Positions 16,681 to 26,027 of a stretch of DNA of 34,370 bases are shown one piece after another. Position 1 is the stretch's first letter; each line of letters begins with the position of its first letter. Origin of the DNA: Rickettsiales bacterium. GTDB lineage: Bacteria > Pseudomonadota > Alphaproteobacteria > Rickettsiales > UBA1997. The notes under the pieces were generated by a model, which was given only the letters and a program-made list of their open reading frames with translations, ran no database searches and was not told where the DNA came from. The stretch spans positions 1 through 34,370 of the forward strand of contig JAGWYT010000016.1 of assembly GCA_018969185.1 (NCBI GenBank), in the 5' to 3' direction. The position numbers were made by a program, and so were the translations under genes.

Positions 16681-17577
16681 ATGATTATTCTCTCTTTCAT
16701 AGGAATGTGTTTAGCTTGGGGCTTTAGCTGGTTTGCTATGAAGCTACAAGTTGATTCTTTTATTCCACTTTCTCTGTCAGTATTTTATCGTTTTGTTGCA
16801 ACTTCATTTCTGATGTTTTGTTTATGTTATGTAACTAAACAAAGATTACGTTTATTTCCTGCGGAATGGCGCTTTCTCATCATAATTGGTCTTTGCAATT
16901 TCTGCTTAAATTTTCTCTTAGTTTATTCTGCAGTGCGTTATATTCCAAGCGGTGTTATGGCAACAATTTTTAGTCTTTCAATAATTGTTTCTGAAATAAT
17001 TTCAGCCTTAATTGATAAAAGAAAAATTGAGAAGAAAGTGGTGGTGAGCAGCATCATTGGCACAATTGGTCTCACGTTATTTATTTTTCCTTTAATTAAA
17101 ATTGGTGAAGATTCAAATATCACAAAAATATTAACTGGTCTTCTCATATCAATAGCCGCAATGTTTGTTTATTCTTTTGGCACCGTAATGACTGGTAAAA
17201 ATAATAAAATTAATGCAACTCCGCTTTATACTTTAATTGCCTATGGATCTGGTGTTGGTGCGGTTTTTTTGTTAATTCTTAATTTGATAATTGGCAATAA
17301 ATTTAGTTTTGACTTCTCAGCAAAATATTTACTTTCATTTTCTTACTTAGTAATTATTGCTTCAATTATTGCCTTCATTTGCTTATTTTACATGATTCAG
17401 AAAGTTGGTAGCACTAAGGCTAATTATACATCACTGGTTTATCCTATGATTGCTTTAACAACCTCTTCTTATTTTGAAGGATTTGAGTTTAAAACACTTA
17501 GTTTTATTGGATTTGCGATGATTGTAACTGCTTTGATAATTGAGTTTATGTCGAAAAATTTATTAAAAAAATCTTAA
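16681..17577 (+). CDS. EamA/DMT-family transporter
   Basis: A 298-residue inner-membrane protein with about ten hydrophobic segments in two EamA-type halves. The first half starts IILSFIGMCLAWGFSWFAMK and contains YIPSGVMATIFSLSIIVSEI, which matches the conserved helix of the family. The second half has SYLVIIASIIAFICLFYMIQ and GSTKANYTSLVYPMIAL. Members export amino acids, nucleotide sugars or drugs, and the substrate cannot be told here. The porin gene begins 9 bases after its stop, so the two are probably one transcript. Confidence 0.85.
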   Translation: MIILSFIGMCLAWGFSWFAMKLQVDSFIPLSLSVFYRFVATSFLMFCLCYVTKQRLRLFPAEWRFLIIIGLCNFCLNFLLVYSAVRYIPSGVMATIFSLSIIVSEIISALIDKRKIEKKVVVSSIIGTIGLTLFIFPLIKIGEDSNITKILTGLLISIAAMFVYSFGTVMTGKNNKINATPLYTLIAYGSGVGAVFLLILNLIIGNKFSFDFSAKYLLSFSYLVIIASIIAFICLFYMIQKVGSTKANYTSLVYPMIALTTSSYFEGFEFKTLSFIGFAMIVTALIIEFMSKNLLKKS

Positions 17578-17586
17578 AAAAGATTG

Positions 17587-18975
17587 ATGAGAATTAAGAA
17601 AATAGGCGGTTTGTTACTCACATTTTTATTATTCTTCTTTGCTACAATAGCAAATGCCAAAGATGGTAGTATTGATGATAATTTAGGTAAAAGAATTTAT
17701 GATGTTTATAAACGTGGGCTATCTTCAAAATCAGAACAATTAGCGGGGGTTCCTTCAATTGGTGGTGCTCCTAATATGGAAGAAAATGATGATAGTGTTT
17801 CACCTTTAATGGAGGCAATTTACCTCGGCAAAAATGGCAAAAAAATTAAAGAAAGTGGAATTAAATTCTATGGTTGGCTTAATGCTGGTGGTAATTTAAG
17901 TACATCAAAAACTCATTATGATTTATCGGTTGGAACTGGTGGTAATGCTCCTTCAGGATATTATGATTATGCTAATCAAGTTATGCTAAATCAGTTGGTG
18001 TTAAATTTAGAAAAGTTTCCTGATGTTTCTCAAAAGAAAAAAATTTCTTACGGATTTCGCATTTCAACTCTTTATGGCACTGATTATCAATATACAATAG
18101 CAAGCCATTTGCTGAGTAATCAATTGCTAAAAAATCGTAATAAATATGGTTTTGATCCTTTTTTAATTTATGGTGATATCTATATTCCATATGTTGTGGA
18201 AGGCTTAAATATAAGGGTTGGTCGTTATGCAACTTTACATGATATTGAATCAAGTTTTGCTCCAGCAAATTATACTTACGGACATTCTCTGCTAAATATT
18301 TTTGATCCATACACTCATCAAGGTGCGGTTGCAACATTGAAATTAAACAGAAATTGGAAGACACAATTTGAAATTTATAATGGTTCTGACACTTCAATTA
18401 ATGATAAAAAAAATGATAGAGCATCTGTTGGAGCTTGTGTTCACTTCACTTCAGATGATGGTGATGATAAAATTTATCCTTGTATAACAGGGCTTAATGG
18501 TGGCAAATATTCTTACAATAATTTGCAAATGAATTCAATTAATTGGTATCATAAATTTAACGATAAATGGAGCATGGCAAGTCAGGCTTATTATGCTTGG
18601 CAGGATAGGGTGCCAAATGCTAATAATGTAAATTCAGCGGCGCCAATTAATGGTACAAGAGCGGCGCAGTGCAATTCATCTGATTTAACTTGTAAATCAA
18701 GCTCAGTTGCGGCGGCGCATTATTTAGTCTATCAATTTAGTGCTAAAGATTTTTTCACTTTGCGTAATGATTTATTCAAAGATAATCACGGACAGAGAAC
18801 GGGTTACAATACAACTTATTCTGGTCATACAATTGGCTGGACGCACGCAATTGGCAGTGTAATAAAAATTCGTCCTGAACTGCGTTTTGATCATTCTTAC
18901 AATGCTAAGGTTTATAATGGTGGCACAAAATCAAGCCAATGTATTGCTGCTGCGGATGTGATCGTGTATTTTTAG
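17587..18975 (+). CDS. Outer-membrane beta-barrel porin (OmpL-like/BBP2 type)
   Basis: A 462-residue outer-membrane protein. The ATG at 17587 is preferred over the in-frame TTG three bases earlier. The signal peptide MRIKKIGGLLLTFLLFFFAT ends at IANA. The mature part has alternating beta-strand sequence: KFYGWLNAGGNLSTSKT at the start of the barrel, NQVMLNQLVLNLEKFPD, LNIRVGRYATLHDIESSFAP and DPYTHQGAVATLKLNRNWK. It ends in a strand with a terminal Phe (DVIVYF), the recognition signal for BAM assembly. These blocks fit the putative OmpL-like beta-barrel porin-2 family. The transported solute is unknown. Follows the DMT transporter closely. Confidence 0.75.
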   Translation: MRIKKIGGLLLTFLLFFFATIANAKDGSIDDNLGKRIYDVYKRGLSSKSEQLAGVPSIGGAPNMEENDDSVSPLMEAIYLGKNGKKIKESGIKFYGWLNAGGNLSTSKTHYDLSVGTGGNAPSGYYDYANQVMLNQLVLNLEKFPDVSQKKKISYGFRISTLYGTDYQYTIASHLLSNQLLKNRNKYGFDPFLIYGDIYIPYVVEGLNIRVGRYATLHDIESSFAPANYTYGHSLLNIFDPYTHQGAVATLKLNRNWKTQFEIYNGSDTSINDKKNDRASVGACVHFTSDDGDDKIYPCITGLNGGKYSYNNLQMNSINWYHKFNDKWSMASQAYYAWQDRVPNANNVNSAAPINGTRAAQCNSSDLTCKSSSVAAAHYLVYQFSAKDFFTLRNDLFKDNHGQRTGYNTTYSGHTIGWTHAIGSVIKIRPELRFDHSYNAKVYNGGTKSSQCIAAADVIVYF

Positions 18976-19017
18976 TAGCCACATTCGTCATAATTATCGA
19001 ATTTCAATTTCAAAAAC

Positions 19018-20192
19018 ATGACCAAACCAAAGGCTCTTATCATTGGAGAATGTTTACAATTAATATTTTCTTTACCATCTTTGCTTGCAAAATCAGGGTT
19101 TGAGGTTGATGCAATTAGCAATAATCCAATTCTTAAAAAAAGCAGATTTATTTCTAATTTTGAGTTGGTAGCTGGCAGAAATTTTATAGCTTCAATAGCT
19201 AAGAGGAACCTTGATGATTATGATTTTATTATTCCATCGGATGATTTGATTTATCTCTTATAATCAATTCAAACCTGCCTCTTGCAACTAAAATGAAGCT
19301 TTTACCAATTAATAGTGAAGAGAATTTGAAACATATTTATTCTAAAATTGGATTATCTTTAACCTTATCGAAAGCTGGTATTACAACTCCGGATTTTATT
19401 GTAGCAAATGGTCTTGATGAAGTGAAAGAAGCTGCTCAAAAATTACAATATCCTGTAATGATTAAAACAAATTCTGATTCTGGTGGAGTTGGAGTTTTTG
19501 AATGTAATGACGTTGCTGATATTAATAAAATTAATTCATCATTTTTTAATTCTCCTTTGTTAGTGCAGAAAAAAATTATTGGCACGGAGCTGGATTTATA
19601 TGGGTTATATCGTGATGGTAAATTAATATATTTTACTTATTCGCAAATAAAGAAAGTTGCTAAAAACAAGTTTGGACCATCAAAACTTAGGCTTTACAAG
19701 CAGTTGAGTGTTGTTGATAAGGAAATATTTATTGAAATGAAGAATTTAGGTAAGGCGCTTGGTGCCAATGGTTTCGTTACTATTTCTTGTATAGAAGCAA
19801 ATAATAAAAGATATTTTTTTGAAGCTGATATGAGACCAAATGTTTGAGTAGAATTTGCTAAATTTATTGGTGATGATCCAGCATTAAGAATTATTGATTG
19901 GTTTAAGGATGGTAAGGAATTGCAATATCCCTGCCAGCATAATAAAAAATATCCGAGTCAAATGATAATGCCTTATTTCATGAGATTAAGCAAGTTGGAA
20001 ATACTTTTTAATCGCTATAGGGTTTTAAAATTTTTACCTTTTACAGAATATAAAATGTTGTTAGCATCATTATATGATAAGATCAAAATTAGAATTATAC
20101 CTCAATTTAAACTAAAATTAAAAACTTTATTTTCTGTAATAAGAAGATATTACCGTCATCCGAAGTTACTGTTTAAAGCAAAGATGGCTTAA
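19018..20192 (+). pseudogene. Broken ATP-grasp family gene
   Basis: Three consecutive pieces of one ATP-grasp ligase-like protein of about 390 residues. Piece 1 (19018-19263) has the pre-ATP-grasp nucleotide-binding domain ending DDYDFIIPSDDLIYLL. A one-base frameshift near 19255-19263 moves the frame, which continues openly as INSNLPLATKMKLLPINSEE into piece 2 (to 19847) with the ATP-grasp blocks YPVMIKTNSDSGGVGVFE and FFEADMRPNV. A TGA then sits where a Trp is expected (RPNV-stop-VEFAKFIGDD), and the same frame runs on to 20192. So it carries one indel and one probable TGG-to-TGA change. The normal product would join an acid to an amine using ATP. It ends four bases into the converging prepilin-like gene. 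Confidence 0.85.
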
Positions 20193-21089
20193 ATTCCCCA
20201 TTTTTTCATAAGATATTCTTCAACGCTTACGATTTCTTCTGTTTTGAGTGCGCGTCTAAAAATAACAAATTCTCCGATATACTCATTGAATGAATAGGTG
20301 GAATCATAACTTATTCTTCCAATATCAAAATAGGCAGTTGAATTTAAGGTTGAGTCAGAAAAAGTTGAAGTCATTGCGACGTTAGTTACATCGCTCTTAT
20401 TAACACGAATTATTCCTGTGGTTGGTCTTCTGACTAACGTTATCACTTTTTGTTTTGCTGAAAAGTCAGATGGAGTTGTAACACTCACTCTTCCCGTTCC
20501 TTCAACACAACAATATCCATAGTCAAAACGTAAATAACCGCTTTCAGGAGCATGGAAATTAATACGATAATCTCCAGCTCCTAAAGTGTCGTGAATCATG
20601 AAAGGTGAGTTATTGTTTGGAACGGCAAGTTTTATCACTAGGAAAAAAGTTGTCTCATCTTTTTTGGTAAAATCCTGAAACTTAAATGAAGAAGTAGTAA
20701 GATAATCACCAGTGGTAGAGTCTCCATCAAATTGTAAAGCGGGAAGGTCGTTAATTCCACTTTCTTTAAATAATGGCTGCAGGTTTGAAGTTGCTTGAGC
20801 AAGATTTATTTTACTTACTGATTGTGGATTTAGATCATACCAATTATCAACATTCGCTCCATCAACTTGATCGGTTAAGTCAAAACTTTTATCTGATGTG
20901 CTTTCAAACCATACGGCAAGATCTTTAATACCAGCAATTGGAGAGCTTTGAGTAAGAGTTTTAGCAACGCTTAATCTTGATGCTGTTACAGTGAGCGAGA
21001 ATTGTGTAACGCCAGCAATTATTATTCCAACGATCAATATAACGATTGAAAGTTCAATGAGTGAGAAATTTTTTTGAAATTTTTTGCAT
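20189..21089 (-). pseudogene. Prepilin-like protein with LamG-like domain; start out of frame
   Basis: From 21037 leftward the frame encodes about 280 residues, and the same frame extends upstream as NFSLIELSIVILIVGIIIAG, a type IV pilin signal with Glu at +5. After the helix comes a beta-rich domain (LAVWFESTSDKSFDLTD, LPALQFDGDSTTGDYL, FDIGRISYDS, YIGEFVIFRRAL) that fits a LamG/concanavalin-like fold. No start codon exists in this frame: a stop lies at 21107. The only good start, ATG at 21087-21089 (MQKISKK), is one base out of frame. Runs of 6 and 7 A lie between it and the pilin motif, so loss of one A restores the gene. It is a pseudogene, a sequencing error or a gene rescued by slippage. 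Confidence 0.7.
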
Positions 21090-21202
21090 GATCGCGGACA
21101 GAAAAATTAATTTATTTTGGTGTTTTCTAAGTTAGGTCTAATTTTGATCAATAAGTTTTCAACATAGTGTAAGGTTATGATACTTAAAAAAGAGAAATTT
21201 AA

Positions 21203-21231
21203 TTGACAATGAGAGCCTTTCAAGTTTTATT
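21203..21231 (+). promoter_or_regulatory. Candidate promoter of the MSH1-like gene
   Basis: TTGACA (21203-21208), a 17-base spacer and TTTATT as a 4/6 -10 box lie about 100 bases before the start codon. The rest of 21090-21327 shows no gene or repeat. Confidence 0.35.
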
Positions 21232-21330
21232 GATCATACCACGTTTTATCTAAACCCGCCACAAAATCACCAGAGACAGATTCATTTAGAAATTTTATCA
21301 AATTAAATTCGAATTCCGCAATTACTGGTG

Positions 21331-24300
21331 ATGGAAAATACAGAAAATTCTTCAGATAACGACTTATTTATTCACTCACCATTCTGGCAAACTAGGCTTG
21401 AAAGCCTGTCTCATCCTGTTGCGGTAAGAATGGCGCAAGATTTGGATGCTGAAGGTTTCTTAGGAATTGGTGATGCGAATAAGTCTTTTTGGAAAGGCTT
21501 TAAACACGGAGAAGGGAAAAAAGATTCTAATATTGATTTTCTTCTTCGCATAAAAAAACAACATCCACAAAAAATTGTTCTTATTCAAATTGGTGAATTT
21601 TATGAAACTTGGGGCATAGATTCAGTTTTTTTAGTTGAACATTGTGGTATTAATAGAATGGGCAGAAAAGGCCCAAGAGCAGGCATGCCCCTTGCCAATA
21701 TTCAAAGTGTTTTAGATGATTTAACATACGCTGGGTTTTCAATTGTGGTGTGCGAGCAAGTTGATGATGCACACAGAAAAGGGCGCAAAATAAGATTCAT
21801 TTCAGAAATTATAACTCCGGCTTCGCCAACTTACACTTATGGTCTTGCCATGAGCCATAAGGCGAATATTTGTTTTCCTGAAACGCCGCCAGAATTTGGT
21901 GTTGCTGCAAATAGCAAAGGAATTAAGGTGGTTGAAATTAATCCTGACTTGCGTACTTCTTTGACTTTGGAAGGCTTGACAGAAGAAGCGGCAATTATTC
22001 GTCTTAATAAATATAGCGGCAGATTAAATCGAATTTTCTTACATGATAAAACGCCAAAATCTCTTTTAAGTGCAATCAATTTAAAGTTTCACAATTTAGT
22101 AAAAATTCAGGGCTATTCATCGCATGAATTTGCCAATCGCATGGAAGAATTAATAAAAATTGATTTGGGATTGGATGCAAATATTTCATTTCTAAAAACA
22201 ACTCCATTATATGTAAAAAATTCTCCAAATCCTCTCTATCAGCAGACTGCGGAGCAAATTGGAATTTTGCCAAAAAGAGGAATTCCTGATCTTATTTCAT
22301 TAATGCTTCCAAAAGGTAGTCCCGCAACATGCAAATATATTGTGCGTAATATTTTGCTTAATCCGCCTCCAATTGAGTATGCAAATAGCTTAAGAGAAGC
22401 GATTATTGAATTGCAAGCAAGCAACAAACAATTGCCAACTTTAATTGTTTCAAATCCTGCAAGATATATCAAAACTCTAAACAAGAATGAAGCGCATCCA
22501 GAGATTCTAAAAGATTTATTCTGTCTTGCTGAAATTTTTCTAACTTGCGAAAAAAATCTCTCTAAAGACTTTATAAAAAACAGTTTAGAAATTGTTTCCT
22601 ATATTTCTTCAATTAGAGCGGAAGAGCAGGTTTTATCTGACGTGAGCAAAAAAATAATGAAAATTCTTTCACCAATTTTGCCTCTTGAAGAAGATTTAGC
22701 TTATGTTCCAAAAAATGAATTAATTCCCATCACTTTATTTGAGCGCGTTGAAGAAGAATTTAGAGGAAGAATTGCAAGAACTTCAAGTAAGAAAATTTCA
22801 CATCTTTATGATGAGATAGAAAAAGCAGCGAAAAAATATGAAGAAGTTTTAGAGAAAAAATTAATTCCAGTAATTGAAACTATAAAAAAAGAAAGTGGCA
22901 AAGCGAAGAGAATTGCGCTTTCTTTTGACATTCACAATAATGCAATTTGGATGCTTGGCAGTGTTGGCTCTAAACACATTGAGGAATTTAATCTTATACA
23001 TCCAATTGATCGTTATGGTAAGGAAGTTAAGGATAGATGGAGTGTGAAAGAGGTTGAAGAGGTGCTTGCAACATATAAGGAAATTGCCATTAAAACATAT
23101 GAGGCAATTAAGGAAATTTTGAAAGAGGCTTCAAAAGAGCTTTCTCCTTACTGTTTGCCAATTATTCATTTGGCAACTTTTTCTAATTTAGTGAAAACAA
23201 TTTATCTTCACATCAAAGAATGTAAGCCGCGAAATTGGACAACAAATTTTGTGAATCAAAAATCAGAGACACATAAAATTCATTTGGAAGAATTTTTTCC
23301 TTATTGGATGAAAGCGGGCGAGGCAGTTGAAAATTCAATGACATTCAATGGCACTTGTTTATTAACTGGGCATAATATGTCTGGGAAATCAACTTTGATC
23401 AGATCTCTTGCGGCTTCAACTCTTCTAGCTTCAAGCGGCTTTATGTTTCCGGCAAAAAATATTTCACTATCTGAAGAAATTGATGGATGGTTTGTAAGAA
23501 CTGGCGCGGGTGATGATCCAGAAGCAGGTCTTTCCGCTTTTGCGGTTGAAATGACGGATATAAAAGTTGCGCTAAGAGACGCCACAAATAAAAGTTTTTT
23601 ATTAATTGATGAACTTGGAAAAGGCACAGAATCAAGGGCAGGGCATGCAATTGCGGCAAGTGTTTTAGAACATCTTGAAGCAAGAAATATTAGAGCAATT
23701 TTTGCTACGCATTGGCATGAAATTTTTGCTAACAAAATAGTTAATTTAGAAAATGTAAAATTAATTAAAATGCATTGTGATGGTAATGTTCCATCTTACA
23801 AAGTGGCGGATGGAATGGATTTAAATTCTTCAGCATTTTATACGGCGGAAAAAGTTGGTGTTAATCAAGAAATCATTAAAAGAGCTGAAGAAATTGCGGT
23901 GGGCTATGATAATTCTGCAATTTCAAGATTAGAAGATTCAAAGCAAGAAGAGTTTATTTATTCAGATAAAATTACTTTAAGAGAAATGCTCGCGGCAGAT
24001 GTTAATAATGATATCTCACAAATAAAACATCTTAAAGAAAATGAAATTCCAGCATTAAATGATATTGGTCACAGTGTGATTTATATTCTCAAAACTTCTA
24101 ATAATTTTTTCTATGTTGGTGAGACAGATAATTTCTTACATAGAATAATGGCGCATCGCAACCGCATTGACAATGCCAAATGCGAATTTTTTTATATTTC
24201 TATTAAAGAAGGCAAAAGCCATGCTCGTCAGATTGAACAAAAACTTATTACCAAATTAAAAAATAAAGGCTTTCCAATGCTTTCAATTTCTGATGCAGAA

Positions 24301-24333
24301 AATTTGAATTTTGGGGTGAAAGGAGATGTTTGA
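21331..24333 (+). CDS. MutS homologue with C-terminal GIY-YIG nuclease (plant MSH1-like)
   Basis: A 1000-residue DNA mismatch-recognition ATPase fused to a nuclease. Numbering here counts from the GTG at 21328; I prefer the ATG at 21331. MutS domain I has IGEFYETWGID with the mismatch-stacking Phe91-Tyr-Glu93. The RAGMPLANIQSVLDDLTYAG block and GLTEEA follow. The ATPase has Walker A GHNMSGKS (681-688, with His where MutS has Pro), Walker B FLLIDE (757-762) and the THWHE switch (His795). The C-terminal domain (about 915-1000) is GIY-YIG type: V-I-Y-I at 917-920, FYVG at 928-931, Arg939, His943 and catalytic Glu970. This order and many blocks match plant organellar MSH1 from end to end. Ordinary MutS lacks the nuclease. 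Monocistronic. It probably recognises mismatches or lesions and cuts DNA without MutL. Confidence 0.93.
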   Translation: MENTENSSDNDLFIHSPFWQTRLESLSHPVAVRMAQDLDAEGFLGIGDANKSFWKGFKHGEGKKDSNIDFLLRIKKQHPQKIVLIQIGEFYETWGIDSVFLVEHCGINRMGRKGPRAGMPLANIQSVLDDLTYAGFSIVVCEQVDDAHRKGRKIRFISEIITPASPTYTYGLAMSHKANICFPETPPEFGVAANSKGIKVVEINPDLRTSLTLEGLTEEAAIIRLNKYSGRLNRIFLHDKTPKSLLSAINLKFHNLVKIQGYSSHEFANRMEELIKIDLGLDANISFLKTTPLYVKNSPNPLYQQTAEQIGILPKRGIPDLISLMLPKGSPATCKYIVRNILLNPPPIEYANSLREAIIELQASNKQLPTLIVSNPARYIKTLNKNEAHPEILKDLFCLAEIFLTCEKNLSKDFIKNSLEIVSYISSIRAEEQVLSDVSKKIMKILSPILPLEEDLAYVPKNELIPITLFERVEEEFRGRIARTSSKKISHLYDEIEKAAKKYEEVLEKKLIPVIETIKKESGKAKRIALSFDIHNNAIWMLGSVGSKHIEEFNLIHPIDRYGKEVKDRWSVKEVEEVLATYKEIAIKTYEAIKEILKEASKELSPYCLPIIHLATFSNLVKTIYLHIKECKPRNWTTNFVNQKSETHKIHLEEFFPYWMKAGEAVENSMTFNGTCLLTGHNMSGKSTLIRSLAASTLLASSGFMFPAKNISLSEEIDGWFVRTGAGDDPEAGLSAFAVEMTDIKVALRDATNKSFLLIDELGKGTESRAGHAIAASVLEHLEARNIRAIFATHWHEIFANKIVNLENVKLIKMHCDGNVPSYKVADGMDLNSSAFYTAEKVGVNQEIIKRAEEIAVGYDNSAISRLEDSKQEEFIYSDKITLREMLAADVNNDISQIKHLKENEIPALNDIGHSVIYILKTSNNFFYVGETDNFLHRIMAHRNRIDNAKCEFFYISIKEGKSHARQIEQKLITKLKNKGFPMLSISDAENLNFGVKGDV

Positions 24334-24351
24334 GGAAGAGTTTTAGATTCT

Positions 24352-24424
24352 CGCTGGTTGAGCGAAGTCGAAACCAAGAGAATCTAAAAATCTTATTCTT
24401 GGTTTCGACTTCGCTCAACCAGCG
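24352..24424. repeat. Palindromic element, GGTTGAGC type
   Basis: Perfect 27-bp inverted arms (24352-24378 and 24398-24424) around a 19-base loop, extended on both sides by AGATTCT/AGAATCT-like pairing. The arm includes GCTGGTTGAGCGAAGTCG. A diverged relative lies at 27213-27294. It may terminate transcription of the MSH1-like gene, which ends 18 bases before it. Confidence 0.88.
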
Positions 24425-24469
24425 AATAAGATTTTACTGATTAGCAAATATACATTGCGGTAATAATAA

Positions 24470-24725
24470 CTAACGTTTCACAATATTGTGAATCTTAATT
24501 ACCAAAATTGTCCCTGCCAAAATAAATGTAATAAGATTGGCAATTATTATAATTGGATTTTTGATTAGAATTCCATAGAGCAGCCACATTGCAACGCCGC
24601 TAACAAAAATTAAATATATCCAAAAAGAAACGCCCGAGGTATCTTTTGTTGCAATGGTTTTTATTACTTGTGGTAGGAAGCTAATGGTGGTAAGAAGCGC
24701 CGCGATATTTAATTAAGTTATCCAT
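24470..24725 (-). pseudogene. SemiSWEET-type sugar transporter, frameshifted
   Basis: On the minus strand, codons from 24709 down to the TAG at 24470 encode NIAALLTTISFLPQVIKTIA, DTSGVSFWIYLIFVSGVAMW and LLYGILIKNPIIIIANLITF, the three-helix MtN3/PQ-loop unit of a SemiSWEET. An ATG at 24725 gives MDNLI and would join it exactly if one A in the AAA at 24708-24710 were absent. As written, the frame from this ATG leaves the transporter after five codons. The intact protein would be 84 residues, the family size. SemiSWEETs carry sugars as homodimers. The ATG lies 3 bases after the stop of an upstream gene remnant, so it was once the second gene of an operon. Confidence 0.8.
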
Positions 24726-24728
24726 ACG

Positions 24729-24839
24729 CTACATTTCAACCAAATTATTGTCGTGATAGATTTCTAGATTTGGATCATCAAGATTGACAATTCTAAACTT
24801 TTTTATACAATTACTCGCAAAAAATTGCCGAATGCCTTT
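24729..24839 (-). pseudogene. 3' remnant of an unidentified gene upstream of SemiSWEET
   Basis: A 36-codon open stretch on the minus strand, bounded by a stop at 24840-24842 and its own TAG at 24729-24731, reads KGIRQFFASNCIKKFRIVNL and then DDPNLEIYHDNNLVEM. It has the composition of real protein and sits 3 bases before the SemiSWEET ATG, as in an operon, but has no start. It is most likely the C-terminal end of a gene whose 5' part was lost where the nucleotidyltransferase cassette begins. I do not recognise the family. Confidence 0.5.
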
Positions 24840-24861
24840 CTAAATAGTAAAGTTTTGTTAC

Positions 24862-26025
24862 ATGATTAATACATCTGATATAATAAAAAATTACACAAAA
24901 GACACTGCAAGTTCAATAATTGAAGTTTTCTACAACGAATTAGTCTCAAAAGAAGATCAGAAATTGCTGGAATTGGCTTTCGCGAAGAAAATTGAGCAAG
25001 AGAATTTAGATAATTTCTTAAAAGATTGGGATATTGAAAAATATGGCGAAGGAAAGTCGTTGATGCTTTCTTATGTGATGAAAACAAATCCGCAGCTTAA
25101 ATTCTCAAATTACGAAAAGCCAAGATTGGAAGGCCTTCTCAAATATCATCGTTTTCGTAATTTAAAGCTTATTTCTCATTACAATAAAATTGTTAAAGTA
25201 CTAAATCAGGAAAATATTTTTCCAATGATTTTGAAAGGTGGTGCAATGAAGCATATTCGTCCTGAATTTTCTCGGGCTATGGGAGATATTGATATTTTAA
25301 TTTTGGAAGAAGCAGAAATTACAAAAGCACGTGAAATTTGTAAGAATTTAGGTTATGTTGAAGAAATTCCTGACGATCATTCTATTGATTTACATTTGCC
25401 AAATTCAGAAGAGGGAACTGTTGATATTCATCGCTACATTGACCTTGAAACCAATTACGATAAATCATTTTCAAAAGATTTATTTTTGCGAGCAAAAAAA
25501 GAAGATGTTTTTGGATGTGAGGCTTTTGTACCTTGTTTTGAAGATTTGCTATTTTTAGGAATGATTAATTTAGCAAGAAATTTGAACAATAAAACCAGCT
25601 TGCAAGGAATTTTATATTCTCTGTTTGATTTTAAATATTTAAGTGAGAGTAAGGATTTTAATTGGGATTTGGTGTTACAAAATATTGTTAAAACCAACAC
25701 TTATGCTCAGGCTCTCTTAGCAATGAAATTTATAAATAAGATTATTCCAAAAACTTTGCCGGAATATTTATTAAACAATAAAACAATTAATAAGAAGTTT
25801 AATAGACATTGTGATTACATAATATTTCACCATTTTTACTTTAACGATTTTAGGAAGATTTGTAAAAAACTAAGTATAAAAAAAGCTGTAAAGAGTTTAG
25901 AAAACATGAAAGATTACGTTTCTAAAAAGCCAAAATACTTTTTGTTAAAAAGAATAATTCGTAAGAATCACATTTTGATAAAAATCTTTTTGATGTTAAA
26001 TAGTAGAAAACAAAGGGAATCTTAG
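24862..26025 (+). CDS. Nucleotidyltransferase family protein (NTP_transf_5-like)
   Basis: A 387-residue cytoplasmic protein of the nucleotidyltransferase superfamily. The catalytic block ILKGGAMKHIRPEFSRAMGD has Gly126-Gly127, followed by D142-I-D144 (GDIDILI), the expected metal ligands. A further VDIHR about residue 184 may supply the third carboxylate. The helical C-terminal region is basic near the end. Members of this group are usually found with an HprK-like kinase and a PqqD-like protein, as here. Substrate and product are unknown in general. It is the first gene of the cassette, 2 bases before the kinase gene. Confidence 0.82.
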   Translation: MINTSDIIKNYTKDTASSIIEVFYNELVSKEDQKLLELAFAKKIEQENLDNFLKDWDIEKYGEGKSLMLSYVMKTNPQLKFSNYEKPRLEGLLKYHRFRNLKLISHYNKIVKVLNQENIFPMILKGGAMKHIRPEFSRAMGDIDILILEEAEITKAREICKNLGYVEEIPDDHSIDLHLPNSEEGTVDIHRYIDLETNYDKSFSKDLFLRAKKEDVFGCEAFVPCFEDLLFLGMINLARNLNNKTSLQGILYSLFDFKYLSESKDFNWDLVLQNIVKTNTYAQALLAMKFINKIIPKTLPEYLLNNKTINKKFNRHCDYIIFHHFYFNDFRKICKKLSIKKAVKSLENMKDYVSKKPKYFLLKRIIRKNHILIKIFLMLNSRKQRES

Positions 26026-26027
26026 GG

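Noticed and set aside
19845-19850. TGA read as tryptophan (genetic code change)
   Set aside because: Other complete genes here end in TGA (MSH1-like, GNAT) and Trp is encoded by TGG throughout, so a nonsense mutation is simpler.
23301-23735. 144-residue minus-strand ORF under the MutS ATPase domain
   Set aside because: Mirror of the strongly conserved Walker-region coding sequence; no independent support.
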